Shown piece after piece: positions 1 through 11,800 of a DNA stretch of 64,000 bases (positions are counted from its first letter, which is position 1; the number at the start of each line of letters is the position of its first letter). The DNA is from JAEZDR01 sp039811185 (GTDB lineage: Bacteria; Bacteroidota; Bacteroidia; Chitinophagales; Chitinophagaceae). Made by a program: the position numbers and the translations under genes. The notes below the pieces were generated by a model that saw only the letters and a program-made list of their open reading frames with translations, ran no database searches and was not told where the DNA came from. The stretch covers positions 1 through 64,000 of the forward strand of contig JBDHYF010000001.1 in NCBI GenBank assembly GCA_039811185.1. The letters run 5' to 3'.

Positions 1-2862
1 CGTGCTTTCAAAAATATAACTGATGATGTGCGTACCTACGCCCGCAACCGCAGGACTAAACATGCCCGCAGCATCCACACCAGCGCCCGCAAACTTGCCA
101 GTACCGGGAACTCCGTTGGTAACCGAAGCTTTCGAAGCAAGGGAATAAGGAGCACTGCTTACACATACCGCCGTAAGCGCATCGAGCGCAACAACCGGCG
201 TTACTTTAAAAGTATCCGTCCACGAAGAATCGCTGCTGCAACCTTTGTCTGTAGTAACCTTTAGCTGAAGGTTGTAGTTACCGTATTGATAAATGTGCGA
301 AGGATTTTGTTGGGTGGACGTATTGGGATTGGAGGGCGTTGCCGAAGCATCGCCAAAATTCCAACTCCAGGAGCTGATGGCCTGAAGACCACCATCAGGA
401 ATAGAAGAAGTGTCGGTAAACTGTACATTGCCACTCGGTGGAAGACAGCCTGCCGGATACGTGAATCCGATACGCGGATTGGCGTAAACCGTTAATTGTT
501 TTACGGAAGCGCCGCTTGCGGCACAACCTCCCGGAAGCTTGATGCTTTCTTTAATACTAAATACGCCGAAAGTGTCAAATGTAATTGTAAAAGGTGTGCT
601 GGCAGTTAAAGTATCTTTTCTACCGTCGCCAAAATCCCAATACCACTCGGTTGAAGCTTCCGGCCCTGGCGTAATAGTAACGGACCCGCCCTCGCAGATT
701 TGAGAAGCAGAGAGGCTGAACGTTGGTGGTTGAGGCGCAGTAACGGTAACCGACTTGGTTTTCTCGGCAATACAACCGCCATCTGCAACTGCTTTTAGTT
801 TTACCGGGTAAGTGCCACCGACTGCAAAATGATAGTAAGGATTTTTAACGCTGTCCGTCTTTCCGGGTTCAAACTCCCACAACCACTTTACAACGCTTGT
901 GCTTCCGGAAGTATTGGGACCATAAAACTGAACACTGTCCGAAGGACAGCCGCTATGCGGATCAAAAGTAAAGTCGGCACTCGGCATTGGCTTCACGGCT
1001 AACTTTAAAGCAAATGTTTCCGTAGAACTACAAGAGTTGGCCAACGGATTTGTGGTTTCTATTTCGAGTGTGTAATCGCCCGGCTGGCTAAACACATATT
1101 CGCCGGGTAAGGTATAGATAAATGAGTTGCCGCTGATTTTTGGAACCGGGCTGGTCATTGTAACATCGGCACTGGGACTGATATTGCTAAGAGCGCTGAT
1201 TTTCCACTTGATAGACGTAGGTTGAAAATCCAATACAGCCGATATTTTCACCGGCGTTTGTGCACAGTTGAACGGACTTTCATCGGCGCTGCTTGTATCC
1301 GGCACATTTTTAACTGACGACCCGGCAATATTTTCCAGGTTGGTTCCCGCGTTAAAAGCATAGGACTCTACACTGCCCAGTCCGTAAGTAATGGCATTGA
1401 ATTTTTCGCTGCTTTCTGCTTTGCCAACGGCTTGTGCTGACGACCATCTTTTTACAACTACTTTATATCCGGCGTAGGCAGGATGGCTGTACACATAATC
1501 GTAATTATTTAAAGTGCCGTCTATTTTCAGCGTGCTCATGCCGGCGTCGGGAATAATCAGAGTCAGATAGTTAACACTAATCTGTTCTTTTGTGTTGCGA
1601 AAGAAACCAACTTTTTTAATACCCTGCTCAATTGGACTGATATATACCATTTCCGGGTCGCCCACACCGCCGTTTAAACAGCTACTGCCACCGTTCATAA
1701 ACTGGGCTATGGCAATGGGCTTATCTGCTTCAATATAATCTGCAGTTCCGCTCTCATAAAAATAATAGCGGCCGCTGATAAGTCCGGTAAGCACCGTTCC
1801 ATTTCGCCTGACAACGGTTGTAGGGTCTTTTACAACTACCCGAAATCCGTTGTTTTGGCTTACGCTGGCGGATGTACTGCTCGACATAGGAGCGGTAAGA
1901 TACTTTTTGCCCCACGTATGCTCGGGAAAGCCTTGCTGCATGTCGTTATCTCCCCCACCTGAACCACAACTCATCGGGTTATGAGTACGGCTGCTGCCGG
2001 AAAAAACGGCAACCGGTTTACAGGTTCCATCAGGGCCCGGAATGGACCGCACCGTTGTGCCGGTGAGCTCATATCCTTCTGCTGAACTTCCGCCTTCTCC
2101 ATTGGCATCTGACGAAAGATTTGCGCCTAAAATCTGATAAACCTGCCCTTTGCTCAAAGAAATTGTCTTGGTAACATTCGGTTGAAGCCCGGAAAAATTC
2201 TGGTACTGCGTTTTTACGGTTGGCGTAAGTTCAATAACAGTATTGTCATCTTTCGCAATTACATACATCCAGGAAAAACAGTTACTTTGATATGACTGTT
2301 TGCTGTTGATAGAGGTGTAATTGTATCCCCAGGCAGCAGTTGGCAGCAACATAGTAGCGCCCGACGAGGCACTTCCATAGATGTGGGAATAGGCTACAAT
2401 CGGAACACCGTTGGTACTGGTAATCTGAAAGGCTTTCGCCTTAAACTTTCCTACCCCACCTTTAGCGTCGGCGTTGCTTCCTGTAATAAACAACCTGGAG
2501 TCGTAGGGGCCCGACTTGGGCATGGCTCCAATACCGGTGTTATTCGCATTTGTGGGCGTCCATGTGTCGGCCTGAGTTGTTTCCGTTTGAATAACGGAAT
2601 TGGGAGGAATGGTATACGTCCTTGTCCATCTTGGAACAATAGGTGGATTTCCACTTCCGTATAACTCCACCTTTACTTTGGCAGCCGTATTTTCCGTATT
2701 ACTCAGGTACAAAACCATTTCCTGACTGTTGCCTCCCTGTTCCATAAACTGATGGTGCCCATAGCTTACCCAGAATTCCGTTCCTTTATTCGTTATCTGG
2801 GTAAAGCCATGCACCGACGTCAGCAAAAAGCCAACAAGAAATAAAATACTAATCCGTCTCAT
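1..2862 (-). CDS. Giant surface protein with IgGFc-binding-like and PKD-type domains (3' end outside window)
   Basis: The reading frame opens with ATG at 2862 and stays open to base 1, giving 954 codons without a stop, so the C-terminus lies beyond the window. The start encodes a signal peptide (MRRISILFLVGFLLTSVHG) followed by NKGTEFWVSYGHHQ, the opening of an IgGFc-binding-protein N-terminal-like module. This module covers roughly residues 20-500 and includes YVIAKDDNTVIELTPT and DPTTVVRRNGTVLTG. Ig/PKD-type domains follow, with typical WxWDFGDG and WSWNFGD motifs. The same module lies inside the next gene upstream, 20 bp away, so the two are probably paralogous surface proteins expressed together. 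I infer export by the type IX system encoded nearby, but the sorting domain that would confirm it is outside the window. Confidence 0.85.
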   Translation of the reverse strand, partial: MRRISILFLVGFLLTSVHGFTQITNKGTEFWVSYGHHQFMEQGGNSQEMVLYLSNTENTAAKVKVELYGSGNPPIVPRWTRTYTIPPNSVIQTETTQADTWTPTNANNTGIGAMPKSGPYDSRLFITGSNADAKGGVGKFKAKAFQITSTNGVPIVAYSHIYGSASSGATMLLPTAAWGYNYTSINSKQSYQSNCFSWMYVIAKDDNTVIELTPTVKTQYQNFSGLQPNVTKTISLSKGQVYQILGANLSSDANGEGGSSAEGYELTGTTVRSIPGPDGTCKPVAVFSGSSRTHNPMSCGSGGGDNDMQQGFPEHTWGKKYLTAPMSSSTSASVSQNNGFRVVVKDPTTVVRRNGTVLTGLISGRYYFYESGTADYIEADKPIAIAQFMNGGSSCLNGGVGDPEMVYISPIEQGIKKVGFFRNTKEQISVNYLTLIIPDAGMSTLKIDGTLNNYDYVYSHPAYAGYKVVVKRWSSAQAVGKAESSEKFNAITYGLGSVESYAFNAGTNLENIAGSSVKNVPDTSSADESPFNCAQTPVKISAVLDFQPTSIKWKISALSNISPSADVTMTSPVPKISGNSFIYTLPGEYVFSQPGDYTLEIETTNPLANSCSSTETFALKLAVKPMPSADFTFDPHSGCPSDSVQFYGPNTSGSTSVVKWLWEFEPGKTDSVKNPYYHFAVGGTYPVKLKAVADGGCIAEKTKSVTVTAPQPPTFSLSASQICEGGSVTITPGPEASTEWYWDFGDGRKDTLTASTPFTITFDTFGVFSIKESIKLPGGCAASGASVKQLTVYANPRIGFTYPAGCLPPSGNVQFTDTSSIPDGGLQAISSWSWNFGDASATPSNPNTSTQQNPSHIYQYGNYNLQLKVTTDKGCSSDSSWTDTFKVTPVVALDALTAVCVSSAPYSLASKASVTNGVPGTGKFAGAGVDAAGMFSPAVAGVGTHIISYIFEST

Positions 2863-2882
2863 CAGTAATCGTCCCCTATATT

Positions 2883-5800
2883 TTATCTAATCAAATTCAA
2901 TGATCCTTTTCTCTCTGTTCTGCTGTTATCTTTTAAATCGAGTTGTAATACATACACGTAAACTCCTGTTGGCAGCATCTCTCCTTTGTAACGGCCATCC
3001 CATCTAACGGTGGCAGGCGTTCCGCTTCCTTCAAACACTTTCTGTCCCCATTGGTTAAAGATGAGCATTTTCACTTCTTTTACCATCGGACTCTTAATGT
3101 ACCACACATCGTTCAATCCGTCGCCATTCGGCGTAAAGCTGTTGGCAATTTCGATCTTATCGTCGAGCGCGCAACCATTTGCTGTTCCGGCCGTGCTGAT
3201 TTGGCAACCAAGCGTTCCCACTGCCCGCACAAACAGGTCGGCACAAGTTGTTGGTAGCATATTCTTCAGAGAATAACTAAGCGAATTGCCCACGTTTGTC
3301 CATGGCCCGGCAGCAGAAGTAGCCACTTCGTAGCTCACTGCTCCTGTAACGGCAGCCCAGGTAAAGTTTACTTCTACCGCCGACTGGTTTTGCTGATCCC
3401 AGCTAACCACCGGTTGCGCAAGTTTGGGAAGGAAGTTCACTGTGGCGCTCACCGGAACACTGCTACAAACGGGCGAAGTGGTTTGCGTGGTTACGGTAAA
3501 GGTTCCGCTCTGGGTAACCGCAACTGTGGTTCCTGTGGTTCCGGCAGCAATTCCGGGTCCCGACCAAGCATAGGTAAGGCCCGCGGAAGGCGCCTGCACT
3601 TGTAAGGTAACCGTATTGCCTTCGCAATCCTGAACATTATTTTGAACAAGCGTTACCACTGGAATACCCGTTACCATGAGTGAAACTACCGTGCGGCTGC
3701 TGATACATCCCGACGCAGTTTGTGCCTGTACGTATACGTTTGTTGAAGACGACAGTGTGGCAGATGTATAGCTGGTGCCGGTGGCAAGCTGGTTGCCTCC
3801 GTTTGGAGCATCCCACCAAGTGTAGGTGTATTGAGCATCGGGCGAGGCAACAGAAGCTGTTGCGGTATTGCCGACGCAAACATCCACTTGTGTAGCAACA
3901 ACTGCTACCGCCGGAATATTTCCGATTGTTAAGGTAACCTGTTTGGTGGCCTCACTTCCACAACCCTGCGTTGTAACCGCTTTAATGTAGTAGGTAGTTG
4001 GTGTAGCCGAAGTTACATTGGCAATGGTGAAGGTTGCACCGGTTGCAATCGGGCTGCCTGTCATGGCCGCATTATCATACCATTGATAGGTAGTGTTGGG
4101 TTCAACGCTCGTAATCACGAAGCTGGCGCTCGTATTTTCGCAAGCCGACACGTTATCGCTTTGGAGCACGATGCTTGGCGGAACCGGAACGGTAACCGAC
4201 AATTTCACCATCTTCCTTGCTTCGCTCATACATCCGGTTGCGCTGGTTGCTTCTACATACAACACGGAATCAGTTGTAACCGTTGGCCAGCTGAAGGAAG
4301 TACCGGTGAACACCAGATTTCCTCCGGTGGCGGCATCGTACCAGTTGTACACAGTTCCGGCATCCGGATTCAACACATCAATTGTTCCAGCCTGTCCATA
4401 GCATACATCTACGTTGGCGTTTACAAAGTTGATTTCCGGAAGCGGATTTACCGTAAAGGTTTTCGAGGTATCTCCAAAGCAACCTTCGTTGGTAACAATG
4501 GAAAGCTTAATGGTTTTATCGCCCGGTGTCGTAAACAACTTGGTTACGTCTTGGGTGATTGCGGTATCGCCATCGAGCAGATCCCATTTATATTTTCCAA
4601 TCTCGAGTCCGAGCGTTGTGGTAGAGAGCGCATGAAACTTAGTAGAATCGCCAATACATCCGGAGAAGTTGATATCGAAGTTCGGATCCGGTTTGGGTGT
4701 GACTTGAACGTGCACCTGAGACGTAAATGTATGATCACAACTTTCAATATCCGGATGGGTAAAGGTAACCGGCAATGATAAAACAGCCGACGTATTGGAC
4801 ACAAAGGTTTGTTGTACAGTATAGATGTAGTACCATCTATTCTGCATGAACACGGAATCAATCGGCTCTGGGTTTATCTGAACCGAATCGGACGTGATTG
4901 AAAGTCCGGGCACTTTACTGAAGTGCCATGTAAGCGAGGTAACTTTCAATGGAATATACACATTGAAGTAGAATGGCGTGCCCGCGCAGGTGAATTGCGC
5001 ATAGCTTGCTGAATCGCCCGCACTTGGAACCACGATAGATGAGCGCGGCACAAGTGTTTTTACCAGAGTGCCCGCGTTATATCCATAGCTTTCTACCGAT
5101 CCCTGTCCGTAGGTAATGGCGGTGAATGCTGAATCGGACGACACGGTTACCTGTCTTTTTGCAGAAGTCCAACGCTTAACCATTACTCTGTAGCCGGCAA
5201 GATTGGGGTGAGCAATATTTACATCCCAGGTTTGTAAAGCACCTGCATCTTTCAGTACGAGAGAAGGAACACCGTTGGCAGGTATAATCAATGTAAGGTA
5301 GTTCACCGTAATCGCCTGTTCGGTATTTCTGTAAAATGCGATGTCTTTAATTCCCTGGTCTATCGGACTTACATAAATCATTTCAGGGTCGCCCACATCA
5401 CCTGAGCACGAACCGCCTTCGAACTGTGCTACCATAATGGGCTTATCTGCCGTAATATAGTCGGGCGTGTTGCTGGTGAACTGATAATATTTCTGGGGCG
5501 ACATTCCGGTTAATGTGGTACCGTTTCGTTTTACCACCGTGGTCGGATCTTTTACCAGCACCCTGTAGATGTTGGTTTCGAACTGACTTGCAGTGGAGCT
5601 TCTGGATGTAGGCGCTGTCAGGTATTTCGTACCCCAGGCCGAGTAAGGGAAATTCTGCTGCATGATAAAGTCACCTCCGCTTCCACACGCGCCTGATATT
5701 GCGGTCCGGGTACTTCCGCTGAACATCGCAATTGGATAACACTTGCCCGCAGAGTTTGGAACAGATTTCACGGTACTGCCTGACAGTTCTTGCGTTTGCG

Positions 5801-8800
5801 AACTGGCCAACACCTGATACCATTCACCCTTGTTTAATGTAACCGTTGTTGGAACACCTACAGCCATTCCAGCGTTTTGCACCGGCACGGTTGGGGTAAT
5901 TTCTACAACTGTATTATCATTATCTGCGATTACGTAGAAGTAAGAATAGCTGGATGCTCCATAGTCCTGCGTAATACACAGCATACTATATTCGTAAGCC
6001 CAAACCCCTACGGGCAGTAATGTGGTACCGCCGGACGATGCGCTTCCAATTGTGTGGGTGTACACGTTAATCGGCACGTCGCTGTGGATACTGATACCGC
6101 GATTTGACAATCCGGGTGTTTGAATAAACGCGTTGTCGGGTCCCGTTTTTGGAAGATATTCTGTAGGAACCACCGTACCGGCGGGCACAAAGTAATTTCT
6201 CACCCAATTGGTTCCATTGATTTTCACCTGCACATTGGCCGATTCCGAAAGCGCAGCGATGTACAAGACCATCTGCTGTGTGCTTCCGCCATTCAATTGG
6301 TTGGCAGGATAAGCCACCCAAAATCTTCTTCCGGTATTCGAGCTATCCTGATCAGGCAGCACCGGCGGAATAAATGGATTCACCAGGCCGGTAAACTTAT
6401 CAGCATAATCCAATGCTGTAATGCTGAGAATGGCGCTTTCAGTAAGGTTGTTTTTACTGGTAGGCACTATTACCCAGGCGTTGTCTTTATTAGTTCTGCC
6501 CAGCCCAACCGTATTTAGGTCCTCTATAGTTCCCTGCCATGAAGGCACAAAAAACTGCTTCATCTCGAAGTTATAGCTCCCCAACGGGTTGGGGACATTC
6601 ACTTTGTTATAGAAGTACATGGAGTCGAACGTGCTTGGCAAACCAATTGGAGCCACGCCGGAATGACGCTGAATACTGATGGAGTCGGGCACCATATTAC
6701 CCCAGTTGAGGCGCATTACCGAATCGGAACCAAACATGAAGTATTGCGACTGATTAGCCACCGGAAATTCCGGAACGCCTTTCAATTTAACTGGAGGAAC
6801 GTTCGGATAAAACTCATAAGCACCCAAATCAGGAACACCGTAAATAACGGAATCAGGACGATAACTACCGTTAATATCCAGATTATTTTCCCCAAATTTA
6901 ATTTGTACGCCTCGCCCGTGCATTGCCCAAACCGAGTCGTTGTTCAGGTCGGGGCGTAAATCGTACTTGCTTATGAAGGCAGGGGCAACACCGGAGATAG
7001 AGAACTTCTCCTGGAAACTGCCGCCCTTTAAGTCGCCCACGCTCGCAAAGTTTGCAACCGTAGGCTTGTTCCTGCTAACAACCCAAGGCCCGGCACTGTA
7101 CAACATGTTGTAGTTGCTGTTAATCCTATCCATATCAAACACATGCAACGCCCTTCCGTTTACAACGTTCTTAGCGGTGTGAGAGAAGATGTTATTCCTC
7201 AGTGTTAGATCGGTTGTATTGCTGTTGTTGAAATAAGCAGCATAATTCTGCAGCCCAACCGCGCTTGAATTGTTTTGAATGGAGTTATTGAAGTAAGTTC
7301 CGTTCGAATTCTGAGAAGTTAGTCCATTTGCCGTTGATCCGGTGGTTTCAATGGAAACTACGTTGTTCCAGAATTTGTGGGGTTTTAAGTTGTTGATGAA
7401 TATACCCTGTAAAACCGAAGTGTTGTTGTTAATGGCATATACCTTATTTCCTTTGATTTCACCAGGCAATGAATCGTAGTTCCGTGAGGAGTTTATAGAG
7501 ATGCCCGTTGTGGAACCGGTTAGGCTGTTGCTGATGTTAACCGCATTATTATTGATTTGATATGCGCTGTCAAAATACGAGGTAAAGATTCCATAGCTCG
7601 TTACACTGAAATTTTTCGACAAGTTAATGGTGTTGTCGTTCAGTTTACTGTCCGTTACAAACTGAGCAAAAATTCCGTTTGCTCCTGTATTGTTAATCGT
7701 ATTACCCCTAATTGTCAGGTTCTTTATAAGCGTGGTCGCATTTAGTCCGGAAATATAAATCCCCGTCACACCATTATTAATCGTGTTGTTCTGCAACACA
7801 ATGTTCTCACCGCGGAACGACTGTGTATAAATACCGGACACCGTGTTCGACGACGAGCCGTTTGTAATCTCAACCATATTGATTGTACTGTTGAGGATAC
7901 TGTCGTTGCTTGCAGTTCCTCTAAACTCCACTACCCGTCCAAGTGTAGCGTCTTCGCTTCTTAACTCAAGGTTGTTGAAGGTGAGGTAAGTTGTGCTGTC
8001 TATCAGCAATGTGTAGTTCTTGGCCGCGTCAACAGAGTTATAGGTTAAAACAGATTGAGAAGCATTAGACGGATGCGACTGGAAGGTGATGGTTTTCGCC
8101 GCACTTGTACCCGGTACATACGAAATCCGGATTTGCTCTCTGTAAATGTTGGATGCTTGTCCGGTTTGCGGCGATACGAAGTTTTTAACGTTAAACACTA
8201 CCTTATCGGTAATTCCACACTGAAGCGCCGCTACGGCATCGGTAAAGCTGAGGAAAGTAGTTTTTCCGGGCAATGGCCATAAATCACCGGCTGCTGCTGA
8301 ACTATCGATGGTATAGGTTCCGCCGGCAAGAATCGGGTTAAGCGTTACGCTAACCACATTCGTATAAACGTCTGTGCCGCCGCAGCTCACTTTTGCTCTG
8401 TAAAAAGCTGACACCGCTGTTAAGGTATCGTACTTGGGCCCGTAAAGAATTCCGCTTAATGGCGTAAAGGGCCCGGCTGCAGAAGATGCAGACTCCCATT
8501 GGAAAGTGATTAACCCAAGAGGTGAGTGTCCTGCAACGTCGAGGGTAATGGGTTGTTCGAGGCACAAACCGGCAGTTGGATTTACCGAAGCAGTGCCCGC
8601 AACGAGTGGGCTTACACAAGGTGCAGGAGCAAATTCAAGAGCGCCGATGTCGGGAGTAGTCGTACTTCTTGGCTCGCCAATAATATCGGTGGTAATACCA
8701 ACGGGTGTTCCTTTATCATCCAATGGATAAAGTACCGGCTTATAGCCATACGGAAAACCAAGTGTTGTATCGAACAAAGGATCGAGCGCCAGAGAATTTG

Positions 8801-11800
8801 CATCGTTCCCATTTGTATTCGCAGCCTGCCAGTCGGAAAGTGTTATTTTATTTCCGGACAAAAATCCGGTGTAGGCTCTGTTTCCGCCGGATACATAAAT
8901 ATTGTTGAAGTCGGAAGAGATTCCGGCAGCCGCACTACTGATGTAAATGCCGTGTTTGTTGCCCAAAGTGTTTCGGGTAACATAAATGAGATTGTTTTTA
9001 ATATCGATGCCATTTGCGTTTCCTACAAAGTACATGGCGCTGGTATTGCTGCCGCCGAGTGTGGCAGTATCGTCCATTACAATGGTATTATGATAGTAGG
9101 CGATATCAGCAGAGTTGCTGTTGGCAATTGCATATTGTAACCCATTTCCATCAAGACCATAGAAAATATTATTGGTTACTGCATTGTTTGTTCCGGAAAC
9201 ACTGTTATGATAAATGCCGTAGAACAAACTGGTAGATGCAGGCTGAGCCGTGAAGAAGCGGGTAAAGCGGTTCTTAGAAATCTTTAAGCCGCTGCTTGCC
9301 GCCGTTGTTGCCTGAATGCCGTAGGTAGAAGTAGAGGTTGTGCGGTTAGGCCGTGTGAACAAGTTACCCTCAATTAAGGTGTTGTTTGTGCCTACAACAT
9401 ACATACCTGTACTGAAGAAGTCGGTAATGATATTGTTTGTAAACTTGTTGTCGTTAATTACTTGAGCCGCACTGTTTCCTCCTACTACAGTAACTCCATA
9501 ATAACCACCGCTGATTATATTCTGATCAAACCAGTTGGCGTCGTTACCTGCTGTCCCGGTAGCAATTGCGCTGGTTGGAGAAGAACTCATCACCACGCCA
9601 ACAAAATTTTGGTTAGCGGAAGTGGCGGCCTGACTTGCCAAAATGGTACACTTGCGGAAGGTGTTGGAATCCGCGTCATTCAGAAACTGAACACCAAATC
9701 CAAAGTTTCCTTCCGTTGCATCAATTCTAAGGCTGTCGAAAATGTAGTATTTCGCACTGTCCATTTTTAGCACCGCTCTTTCGTTGCTTATCAATGGCGC
9801 ATATTTAAGTGTGTTGCCGTTACCTTTAAAAGTGATGGTATTGGTAGTAGAAGAATTTGAAACGTAACGAAGCTTAATTTGCTCATTATATACACCGGGT
9901 AAATTGGGAGATGTAGGCGTAAACGATTGTACATCGAAAACCACTGCACCCGTTATACCACATCCCATTGATGAAGCGGCGTCGGTAAAGTTTCTAAAGT
10001 TACCGGAGCCCTTCGTATAATTAGTAGCCATGCTGCTGTCGATAGTATAGGTACCTGCGTAAAGCGGCTGGCTGACAACGTTCAATATTGTATCGGAGAA
10101 AGCCTCTACCACGCCGCAACTAACTTTTGCACGGATGGTAATGGTAGTATCCTGAAGGAAGGTAGTATCAGGGAACGAATTTGCGGTTCCAAAGTTCACA
10201 AAACTTCCGTTTTGAAGAACCTGCCATTGATATTCCTGCTGGCCACCAAAAGAGTTACCGTTAAGGGATAGGTTTACAGGCGTGTTCCAGCAGTCAGACT
10301 GGCGTTGGCGCACAATCGTTCCTGCAAGTACCGGAGGTGTACAAGGCGGCGGAACAAACTCCCATGCACCCATATCCGGCCTTGGCCCTGATGTTGGATC
10401 ATCGTAAGTTCCGGTGTTTCTTGTATTGCCGAGAATGTCATCCATAATTCCGATGAAAGTGCCGCGGTTATCAATCGCCGCATTCTGCACATTTCCGTCG
10501 CCGTTATTTATGTCAACAAATAGCGGGTTAATACTCTTCGAATAAACATCGCAGGGCTGAGAAGCCGTTGCGGCCTGCCATTGAACAAGTGAGGTACGGT
10601 TTCCATTGAAATATCCAACGTGTGCGTTGGTGCCGGCTACATACAAATCATTGAAATCGCTATACAAGAGTGCGTTAGCACCACTTAAATAAATTGCATG
10701 CTTCTGGCCGGCTCCGGCTCTTGTTATGTTAACAATGTTGTTGTAGAAAATATTCAGCGTTGGAGTACTGCTGGCGTGGAAAATACCCCGCGTTGTTTGA
10801 GTGGCAGCCGCCGTGCTGTCAAGCGAAATTGTATTATGAAAACACCAGATACCGTCTGAGTTGTTTAAGTTGATGCCCACCTGGCTTCCCATTCCATTCA
10901 CATAATAAATGGCATTGTTGGTAACATAGTGTTCACGGGCATTGGCCTTAATTCCTTCAAAGCTGATTCCTGTAAATTGAGCTGTTGATGTTTTAATGCC
11001 CCCGAACGGATTAAATATCCGGTTTTTGCTAAACTCGTTCGAAAGGTTACCTGAGCCGGTTTTCGAGTCCACCATGATTCCGATAAACTGGTCAACAGTC
11101 GATCGTGTTGGCCTGCTGATGCGGTTTTTGGTAATGGCAGAGTTATAGGTTCCAATTAAGTACACCCCGAATTTATGGAAATCGCGAATGTCGTTTCCTT
11201 CTATAAGGTTGTAACCGCTCGCCCCGAGGTCGGTTGAAGCAAGCGCTACTCCGTAAAAGCCACCGTTAATTATATTGTTGCGGAAGGTATTCGAGTCGCA
11301 ATACGTTCTAACGGTATTGGACGCGGAAACAGGATTGGCAGTAGAGTCGTTCATCGCAATACCCGCCGTATTCGTATTAGAATTGGTGAGTGGAATATTG
11401 ATGGTTGAACGGCTGATCACGTTATGATGTGAACTGTCGATCAGCAAAACGCCCATACCGGCCCCGGTACCTGTCATATTAATCACAAGGCTGTCGAAGC
11501 GAATGTAGCTGGCACGGCTGAGTTTGATCACAGCTTTTTGAGCAGCAGTCGGCGCCAAATTGATCGATTCGCCATTACCAAAGAAGGTTACTGTTCTGGA
11601 AGCAGATCCGCCGGGAATCGGTTTCACCACAATATGCTCGGCATAAGGGCCGGAGCCGGGTGCTACCGTAAAGTAAACATGGTCGAAAATACCGCAAGCC
11701 ATCGCACTGATAGCAGCGTTAAAACTTTTGAAAGTGTTCTTACCGGGCAACGGCCAAAGGTCGGTTGAAGCAGCATTTTTGTCGATGATATAGTTGCCTC

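Noticed and set aside
4083..4778. Long frames opposite the giant adhesin
   Set aside because: They lie wholly inside a well-supported gene on the other strand and encode no recognisable protein.
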